64,000 nt of DNA from Allobacillus halotolerans (GTDB taxonomy: Bacteria > Bacillota > Bacilli > Bacillales > Alkalibacillaceae): the NCBI RefSeq assembly GCF_028743495.1, contig NZ_CP117968.1. One strand, given 5' to 3'. Below, piece by piece: positions 58,494-64,000 of the stretch. The notes beneath the pieces are model-generated. The model searched no databases, was not told where the DNA came from, and saw only the letters and a program-made list of their open reading frames with translations. The translations under genes were made by a program, and so were the position numbers. How positions within the stretch are numbered: position 1 is the first letter of the stretch; each line of letters begins with the position of its first letter.

Positions 58494-59270
58494 ATGATGA
58501 CAAACTTATTAAAAGGTAAAGCTGGCTTAGTCACTGCAGCTGGTTCAGGAATCGGACGAGCAAGTGCGGTCGCTTTAGCAAACGCTGGAGCGAAAGTAAT
58601 GGTCTCTGATATAAGTGAAGAAGGCGGACAAGAAACGGTTAATATTATTAAAGAAAATGGAGGAGAGGCACAGTTTTTCAAATGTGACGTCAGTGATGAA
58701 GAGCAAGTGAAAGCGTTAGTTGATGAAACGGTAACCGTGTTCGGTAAACTCGATTTTGCGCACAATAATGCAGGCATTAACGCTGGACAAGTAAAGATTG
58801 GCGAAATGGACGCAAATGACTGGGACAAAACAATGAAAATCAATCTATATGGTACTTTCTATAGTGTCAAACACCAAGTGAACGCAATGCTTCAATCCGG
58901 TGGCGGTTCGATTGTTAACACCGCTTCAGGTGCTGGATTAGAAGGTTCACCGAATATGACACCATACACCGCATCAAAGCATGGCATTGTAGGCCTAACA
59001 AAATCAGTGGCTCTAGAATACGGAAAACAAAATATTCGCATCAACGCCATTGCACCTGGTGCAACGATTACACCTGCCATTGAAGGTTGGGCAAAAAACC
59101 ATCCTGAACAATATAACGGTGTATTGGAGTCATTACCTGCCGGAGAAATGTCTACACCGGAAGATCAAGGGAATGTTGTGATGTTCTTATGCTCTGATTT
59201 AGCAAGACAAATTAGTGGTGTGACGATACCGGTTGACGGTGGTTATACAGCCGGAAAGTTACAGCAGTAA
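58494..59270 (+). CDS. SDR family oxidoreductase
   Basis: 258 residues (MMTNLLKGKAGLVTAAGSGI). The classical SDR site is AAGSGIGRASAVALA, then HNNAGINAG (NNAG) and the active-site Tyr-x3-Lys in YTASKHGIVGLTKSVALEYG. The end is SGVTIPVDGGYTAGKLQQ. AGAAAGGAA precedes the start. Another SDR gene follows 44 nt downstream on the same strand, so the pair may act in sequence. The substrate cannot be predicted. Confidence 0.92.
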   Translation: MMTNLLKGKAGLVTAAGSGIGRASAVALANAGAKVMVSDISEEGGQETVNIIKENGGEAQFFKCDVSDEEQVKALVDETVTVFGKLDFAHNNAGINAGQVKIGEMDANDWDKTMKINLYGTFYSVKHQVNAMLQSGGGSIVNTASGAGLEGSPNMTPYTASKHGIVGLTKSVALEYGKQNIRINAIAPGATITPAIEGWAKNHPEQYNGVLESLPAGEMSTPEDQGNVVMFLCSDLARQISGVTIPVDGGYTAGKLQQ

Positions 59271-59314
59271 TGTAGTTGAAGAGGTAGAAATAACAGAAAC
59301 GAAAGGTGATTCTC

Positions 59315-60061
59315 ATGAGACTAAAAGATAAAGTCGGAATTGTTACAGGAGGCGCGGGTGGAATTGGCCGTGGCATAGCACTTGCAATGGCCAAAGAAGG
59401 CGCCCATATTGCGATTGTAGATATCAATGAAGAGAACGGTGAAAAAGTTCTCGAAGATATTAATGGCCACACAGAGGGCATGCTTTTCATCAAAGACATT
59501 TCGAAAAGAGAAAACGTTGAAGAGATCGTCGAAAAAGTTGTAGAAAAGTTCGGTAGACTTGATATCTTAGTCAATAACGCTCACGCATCTAAACAAGCAC
59601 CATTCGCTGAGACAACAATGGATATGTTTGACTTATCCTTTAACACTGGATTCTATCCAACATTTAACTTTATGCAAGTGGCATATCCAGAGCTTAAAAA
59701 GGCAAAAGGTAAAGTCATTAACTTTGCTTCAGGCGCTGGAATTAACGGACAACCGACACAAGCTTCATACGCTGCAGCAAAAGAAGCGATTCGCGGAATT
59801 ACGCGTGTAGCTGCGAATGAGTGGGGCGCAGACGAAATTAACGTAAACCTTATCTCTCCAATTGCGTTAACTGAAGGTGTGAAACAATGGAGTGAAAACT
59901 TCCCAGAATTATATGATGAAACAATCAATAAAATCCCTATGAAACGTATGGGTGACCCAGAAAAAGATATTGGTCGCATCGCTGTATTCTTAGCTAGCGA
60001 AGATTCTGACTACATTACCGGCCAGACAATTATGTCCGACGGTGGATCAACTAAATTATAA
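59315..60061 (+). CDS. SDR family oxidoreductase
   Basis: 248 residues from the ATG at 59315 (MRLKDKVGIVTGGAGGIGRG), with GAAAGGTG 8 nt upstream. The nucleotide site is TGGAGGIGRG, then LVNNAHASK (NNAH instead of NNAG) and the active site YAAAKEAIRGITRVAANEWG. The end is YITGQTIMSDGGSTKL. It is probably co-transcribed with the SDR gene upstream. A terminator follows. Confidence 0.92.
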   Translation: MRLKDKVGIVTGGAGGIGRGIALAMAKEGAHIAIVDINEENGEKVLEDINGHTEGMLFIKDISKRENVEEIVEKVVEKFGRLDILVNNAHASKQAPFAETTMDMFDLSFNTGFYPTFNFMQVAYPELKKAKGKVINFASGAGINGQPTQASYAAAKEAIRGITRVAANEWGADEINVNLISPIALTEGVKQWSENFPELYDETINKIPMKRMGDPEKDIGRIAVFLASEDSDYITGQTIMSDGGSTKL

Positions 60062-60073
60062 TGATCAAACTCA

Positions 60074-60119
60074 GATAAACATAACTTCCTTACATTGGAG
60101 GAAGTTGTGTTTTTTTTAT
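60074..60119 (+). terminator. Terminator of the SDR pair
   Basis: AACATAACTTCC and GGAAGTTGTGTT pair with one wobble, followed by a T run. Confidence 0.85.
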
Positions 60120-60184
60120 AAAGCTGAGCCACCCTCATTCAAGAGGATTTCGCATTCATAGTATAATAATATGGGGTGAAACTA

Positions 60185-60694
60185 ATGCGACAAGAAAATA
60201 TAATAACCGATGAAAAGCTAGTCCTCCAAGCTGCACAAGCTATATGGGCGATGAATAAATACCTTGTACTCGCTTGTAACCAACAAGATTATCAGAAGGT
60301 GCGCACGTATTTAAAAGCGAATGATCGTGATTTAACTGCGGCTTATAGAATTTTAAGAAATATCGAAACAACATATGGTCAAGTACCAACAGAAGAGCTC
60401 CCTCAACTTTCGAATGCACTGTACCATATGGCGGGTTATTTCAAAAAATTAGTATCCAGTGAAGAAAGACAAAAGATGAGTAATTCCATCCAAACAAACT
60501 TTTCCCAAGCGCTAACATTGCTTGAAGAAAATACGCAAAAATATCAAGTGCATTATTTATTGCATTCGCGTTTTTGGCCTCAAGACAGAGAGAAGCCGTT
60601 TAATCTCGTTCCGGTTGCACTTAAACATCATAACGTTACTTACGAAGCAAACGAGTTATTATGGTATGGCGACTATTTAACATTTAACAATTAA
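60185..60694 (+). CDS. DUF1722 (YbgA-like) protein
   Basis: 169 residues from the ATG at 60185 (MRQENIITDEKLVLQAAQAI), with GGGGTG upstream. The DUF1722 signature 'W...KYLVLA....Y..VR.YLKA' is seen in IWAMNKYLVLACNQQDYQKVRTYLKAN. The later part has LSNALYHMAGYFKKLVSSEER and HYLLHSRFWPQDREKPF. The 18 nt gap to a pyrimidine-dimer-glycosylase-type gene suggests a shared role in DNA lesion handling. That role is inference. Confidence 0.7.
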   Translation: MRQENIITDEKLVLQAAQAIWAMNKYLVLACNQQDYQKVRTYLKANDRDLTAAYRILRNIETTYGQVPTEELPQLSNALYHMAGYFKKLVSSEERQKMSNSIQTNFSQALTLLEENTQKYQVHYLLHSRFWPQDREKPFNLVPVALKHHNVTYEANELLWYGDYLTFNN

Positions 60695-60712
60695 AGAGAA
60701 AAAGGTGATTTG

Positions 60713-61090
60713 ATGCGTTTATGGCACGAACAACTAATCCCAGATCTACCAAGGCCTCAGCTGTTAGGTCAACATCGTGAATGTTGCGCATTACGTGGAT
60801 TAGGATGGAAAAAGAAACACGCTACCGTAGATTATGTTTTCACCCATTCCCCTTATAAATTGTATCAGTATCATATGTTAGTCATCGAAGAGATGCAGCG
60901 TCGCGGTTATAAAAATGACCCGTTATGGGAGGATCCAACCTATCGCGGTAAAGCTTGTCCTCCATATGATCTAGCCGATATGAAGGTCGAGAGATTAACT
61001 AATCCTATTTATCCAGAACATGACACCGCCTACTTAAAGGAATGTAAAAATAACTTACTTGAGAAGGGTATTCGGTTGTCATATGAATGA
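60713..61090 (+). CDS. Pyrimidine dimer DNA glycosylase-like protein (Pyr_excise/TIGR02328 type)
   Basis: 125 residues from the ATG at 60713 (MRLWHEQLIPDLPRPQLLGQ), with AAAGGTG upstream. The N-terminal 'MRLWHExLIPxLPxxQLLGQHRECCALRG' matches the family related to phage T4 endonuclease V, in which a terminal residue and an HREC-type motif contribute to catalysis. The remainder has KKKHATVDYVFTHSPYKLYQYHMLVIEEMQRRGY. Activity on UV photoproducts is plausible but unproven for this subgroup. Confidence 0.75.
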   Translation: MRLWHEQLIPDLPRPQLLGQHRECCALRGLGWKKKHATVDYVFTHSPYKLYQYHMLVIEEMQRRGYKNDPLWEDPTYRGKACPPYDLADMKVERLTNPIYPEHDTAYLKECKNNLLEKGIRLSYE

Positions 61091-61202
61091 ACGATCATAA
61101 CTTCAAGGAAATACCTAAACAAAAATCGTGATTTTTTCTCCATATTTTAAGGCTCATAGCTTATAACGACTATGCTAGTATCAAAATATGGAGTTGATAA
61201 AC

Positions 61203-62303
61203 ATGAATCAATCTGATTATTTATTACAAGAAGCTACTAACTTTATTCATACATGCTACACCGAGCTTGGAATTCCTGAGGAAGAGCAAAATAAAAGAAT
61301 TTCTGATATAGAAGATGAAATACATCGGACAGGTACTTATGTTCATACAAGCTTGGAATTAACACATGGAGCAAAGATGGCTTGGCGCAATAATAATCGA
61401 TGCATTGGCCGATTGCTTTGGGATACATTACACATTATTGATGCACGACATATTCATACAGCAGAAGATGCATATGACAAACTTATCGAACACATTAACT
61501 TTGCAACAAATGATGGGAATATACGATCTACAATTACCATTTTCCCACCAAGATTCGATGGAAAAGATCCAATGAGAATTTGGAATCACCAACTGCTACG
61601 TTATGCCGGATATGAATCCAATGGTGAAGTAATTGGTGATTCCACATCGATTGCTTTTACGAAAGAATGCGAACGTTTAGGGTGGTCAGGAGAGCAAACA
61701 AATTACGATATTCTCCCATTAGTTATTCAAGAGCTGGGACAGACACCTAAACTATTTGAAATACCTAAAAAGATCGTGAAAGAAGTTGAAATTATCCATC
61801 CTCAATTCGAGGAATTTAAGTCGTTAAATTTAAAATGGTATGCTGTGCCGATTATATCTGATATGCGATTAGAAATAGGTGGTATTGATTACCCAATGGC
61901 ACCATTTAACGGTTGGTATATGGGGACGGAAATAGGAGCGAGAAACCTCGCTGATGAAGATCGGTATAATGCACTTCCTAAAATAGCTGAAATAATGGGG
62001 CTCAACACAAATTCAGACCGTTCCCTTTGGATTGATAAAGCTCTAGTGGAATTAAATATCGCTGTAATCTATTCTTTTGAAAAAGCTGGTGTCACGCTTG
62101 TCGACCATCATACGGCGGCAAAACAATTTAAAGCTTTTGAGAAGAAAGAAATGAAGCATAATCGTCCAGTTACAGGGAATCGGGCATGGCTCCTTCCACC
62201 GCTATCGTCAGCAACAACGCATATCTACCATAAACCGTATAAGAATGACATCGTCACGCCGAATTACTTTTATCAAGAAAAAGCATACGAGCCTACTACG
62301 TAA
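61203..62303 (+). CDS. nos: Nitric oxide synthase, oxygenase form
   Basis: 366 residues from the ATG at 61203 (MNQSDYLLQEATNFIHTCYT); TGGAG lies about 8 nt upstream. The haem-thiolate Cys is in MAWRNNNRCIGR (Cys67). The substrate- and pterin-binding region reads WYAVPIISDMRLEIGGIDYP, then FNGWYMGTEIGARNL (Glu binds arginine), and DHHTAAKQFKAFEKKE. It lacks a reductase domain, as bacterial NOS does, so it needs a separate flavodoxin or reductase. It makes nitric oxide from arginine. It is monocistronic, with a strong terminator. Confidence 0.96.
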   Translation: MNQSDYLLQEATNFIHTCYTELGIPEEEQNKRISDIEDEIHRTGTYVHTSLELTHGAKMAWRNNNRCIGRLLWDTLHIIDARHIHTAEDAYDKLIEHINFATNDGNIRSTITIFPPRFDGKDPMRIWNHQLLRYAGYESNGEVIGDSTSIAFTKECERLGWSGEQTNYDILPLVIQELGQTPKLFEIPKKIVKEVEIIHPQFEEFKSLNLKWYAVPIISDMRLEIGGIDYPMAPFNGWYMGTEIGARNLADEDRYNALPKIAEIMGLNTNSDRSLWIDKALVELNIAVIYSFEKAGVTLVDHHTAAKQFKAFEKKEMKHNRPVTGNRAWLLPPLSSATTHIYHKPYKNDIVTPNYFYQEKAYEPTT

Positions 62304-62323
62304 ATTTTAATAGTAGATGAAAT

Positions 62324-62370
62324 AAAAAGAAGTGTTTCATAACAATAGGCGAAACACTTCTTTTTATTTT
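62324..62370. terminator. Bidirectional terminator after nos
   Basis: AAAAAGAAGTGTTTC and GAAACACTTCTTTTT pair perfectly over 15 bp, between nos and the convergent hypothetical gene. Confidence 0.92.
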
Positions 62371-62380
62371 TGTTTGAAGA

Positions 62381-62797
62381 CTACTGTTTATTCTCCCAAT
62401 TAAACTCAGCGCTTTTTATAAAATCATATAATTCATTTTTCCCCTTTACTTGATATATACCGTCGTCAAGGTCAACACACTCTTTACCTAACAAAATATG
62501 ATAGCTACTTTCCTCAGTTTTAAGCGTGATAATATACTCGACCGAGGGGGTTTTATTTGTTTCTTTCATCTCCATGCTTCTAGGTTTCTTTATAATGTTT
62601 TGAATTACTTCATCGGAAGTTGATTCAGTCCATTTGTGGTTAAGCATATCTTCAATTCTAACTTTCTCTACAACCGTATCGTTTGATAGTTCAGATGATA
62701 TTACTGATTCATAAGTAGTTTGTTTACTCTGTTCGATCATAAACCACGCTACCCCTAACACGACAACAAATGAAGTAACCAGAACTTTTTTCTTCAA
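62381..62797 (-). CDS. Membrane-anchored hypothetical protein
   Basis: 138 residues from the TTG at 62797 (MKKKVLVTSFVVVLGVAWFM); AAAAGGAGAGG lies just upstream, and the longer frame would include this site. It has one N-terminal membrane anchor, then a soluble extracytoplasmic part (KTEESSYHILLGKECVDLDD, FIKSAEFNWENKQ). I recognise no family. It is monocistronic and convergent with nos. Confidence 0.65.
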   Translation of the reverse strand: MKKKVLVTSFVVVLGVAWFMIEQSKQTTYESVISSELSNDTVVEKVRIEDMLNHKWTESTSDEVIQNIIKKPRSMEMKETNKTPSVEYIITLKTEESSYHILLGKECVDLDDGIYQVKGKNELYDFIKSAEFNWENKQ

Positions 62798-63041
62798 ATA
62801 ACCTCTCCTTTTCAAAGCTTATATAATCGTATTAATTATTTTTATTAAAACATACAATACATAATTACACAGCAGGTTTAATGTCAATGATTGATGATGT
62901 CACTTAGCTATCGACTTACATAAGATACTTCAAGTCATTGTAAATGCACAATTTGTATCCAATCGTTTAATAACAGTAATCCTTGGAACGAAGTAAATTG
63001 CTCTCTACTTATGCTTATTTCTAAAGTTACGGAGGTACTGT

Positions 63042-63536
63042 ATGATAAATTTTCATTCATTTTATGGAACAATTACGATGATCAGTGATTTTCCAATAGG
63101 TCAAGATGATGAGGAAGCAGGCTGCTATAAGATGATGTCTGTCGAAAATAATTCAGGTGAGTTAGTTAATTTCGTTGTAACACCTTCAACTTATTTTGTA
63201 GATCACGTAGCGGTGAAAGTGGGAGATCGTGTAACCGGGTATTATGACGGTGATGCACCAACCATCCTCATATACCCTCCACAATACGAGGCACTTGTCA
63301 TGGTTAAAGAGAACCAAAACCAACATGTAAAAGTTGATTATTTTAATAGCCAGTTGGTGAGTAGCAACGGACAGCTAGCACTGAATATCTCTCCATATAC
63401 ACAAATTGTGTTAACCAATGGTCAGACATTTACACAACCACCGAAAAATCGAGATTTAATTGTCATTTATGGACCTGCAACCTTTAGCATTCCTGCACAA
63501 ACTACACCTTACAAAGTCATTGTATTATGTTTTTAA
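63042..63536 (+). CDS. Conserved hypothetical protein, beta-rich
   Basis: 164 residues: MINFHSFYGTITMISDFPIG at the start, then FVVTPSTYFVDHVAVKVGDRVTGYYD, APTILIYPPQYEALVM, QHVKVDYFNSQLVSSNGQL and FSIPAQTTPYKVIVLC. There is no signal peptide or membrane helix. The 'YFVDHV.V..GD.VTGYYD....P.IYPPQY' pattern is common in Bacillota proteins of unknown function. ACGGAGG lies 8 nt before the ATG. Its terminator appears to be the target of element 3, 16 bp after the stop. Confidence 0.75.
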   Translation: MINFHSFYGTITMISDFPIGQDDEEAGCYKMMSVENNSGELVNFVVTPSTYFVDHVAVKVGDRVTGYYDGDAPTILIYPPQYEALVMVKENQNQHVKVDYFNSQLVSSNGQLALNISPYTQIVLTNGQTFTQPPKNRDLIVIYGPATFSIPAQTTPYKVIVLCF

Positions 63537-63552
63537 AAACTCGCCTAACAGA

Positions 63553-64000
63553 TAAATAGTTCACTTACCGTGGAGAAAATCTAAAATAACAATATATTTA
63601 GCATATCAATTGGTATGCTTTCTTTTATTGTCATACCAATGCTTTAACTATAATCGCACCCGCTTTGACATATAAATTCGCATTGATTTTATCATAATGA
63701 TAATATTTATTGTAATCGTGTTATTTTGTCATTTATTTACTATGTTAAACAACTGTGAATTACTATGTGAATTCGTATGTGATTTATTTATCCACTGATT
63801 TTTTTATTTATAAAAATTTTTCTGTCATCTGTAATCATTTTTTGATTCCATATGTTAAAATGCAGGAAAATAACATAAATACTGAAATAACTTAATAATA
63901 CTGAAATGATTTATTGCATAATCACTTTAGAAAAGTAGGGTTTAATTTGAATTACGGTAAATGGTCTGCGATATTGGGAGTTATTTGTGCATTAACTATT
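63553..64000 (+). mobile_element. Inverted-repeat-bounded mobile cassette, element 3 (left part)
   Basis: The left end TAAATAGTTCACTTACCG at 63553 matches the ends of elements 1 and 2. The first roughly 310 bp can be aligned with the left of element 1, including an internal hairpin (CATATCAATTGGTATG, 63602-63617) and a shared GTAATCA...ATATGTTAAAAT stretch near 63832-63861. The preceding AAAAACTCGCC (63536-63546) looks like one arm of a terminator whose other arm would lie after the right end. The right end is outside the window. Confidence 0.7.
63947..64000 (+). CDS. Start of a cargo gene of element 3 (partial)
   Basis: A TTG with GTAGGG 6 nt upstream begins MNYGKWSAILGVICALTI and stays open to the window edge. 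It looks like the first membrane helix or signal of a small protein. The position, right after the conserved left region of the element, is that expected for cargo. Confidence 0.5.
   Translation, partial: MNYGKWSAILGVICALTI

Noticed and set aside
63700..63725. Fur box in the left part of element 3
   Set aside because: TTATCATAATGATAATA has Fur-like hexamers but poor 7-1-7 symmetry, and no iron-related gene follows in the window.
1..64000. tRNA or rRNA genes
   Set aside because: No cloverleaf-like GC-rich segment with TTCRANYC, and no rRNA signature sequence, was noticed on either strand. This was a visual check only.

Overview
The window looks like chromosome from a spore-forming, low-to-mid GC member of the Bacillaceae. 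The signs are an SspP-type spore protein, strong AGGAGG ribosome binding sites with frequent TTG/GTG starts, a SigB-type promoter before a CsbD gene, a PyrR attenuator, Fur, Fnr-like and NrdR-like boxes, a bacterial nitric oxide synthase and OpuAC-type glycine betaine uptake. Genus and species cannot be fixed from the sequence alone.

Layout. 1-4.1 kb: DUF2249 proteins, a b561-like membrane protein, an oxidase-subunit-I-like protein and a DUF59 Fe-S factor, behind an Fnr-like and a Fur-like site. 4.4-8.8 kb: an NCS1 permease, then an inverted-repeat-bounded element in its terminator. 8.8-14 kb: D-threonate-type acid sugar catabolism (PdxA2, DUF1537 kinase, KdgT, PrpR-like regulator). 14.5-18.9 kb: codBA under a PyrR attenuator, an immunity-like gene with toxin debris, and a guanine-deaminase-like gene. 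19-21 kb: a two-gene unit ending in an HTH-ImmA/IrrE protein. 21-27.5 kb: hutGUI with a YjiH transporter and a LysR regulator. 27.6-34.5 kb: insertion-sequence-rich (two TnpB elements, one IS256). 34.7-37.7 kb: acyl-CoA ligase, FadH and MarR. 37.8-41.9 kb: class I ribonucleotide reductase under a cobalamin riboswitch and paired NrdR-like boxes. 42-48.7 kb: broken haloperoxidase, deacetylase, Fur-linked iron ABC transporter and a frameshifted SDR. 48.7-64 kb: two more inverted-repeat elements and TetR/SMR, OpuAC, MFS/GntR, CsbD, SspP, UvrA2, SDR, DNA-repair-like and NOS genes.

The most unusual feature is a family of mobile cassettes without a recognisable transposase of their own. Element 1 (5888-8745) and element 2 (48741-49626) have near-identical terminal inverted repeats (TAAGTAGTTCACTTA...) and 9-10 bp target duplications. 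Each sits in the loop of a Rho-independent terminator. Removing either one restores a perfect or near-perfect terminator hairpin. Element 3 (63553 to beyond the window) has the same left end beside a terminator half-arm. Inside, the elements carry small membrane or lipoprotein genes separated by a recurring roughly 23 bp motif, and internal terminators isolate the cargo from its surroundings.

A second layer is a set of intergenic tandem arrays. Three unrelated sequence families in four places all share an exact 21 bp period, and a further array has a 52 bp period. The IS256 copy has split one 21 bp array.
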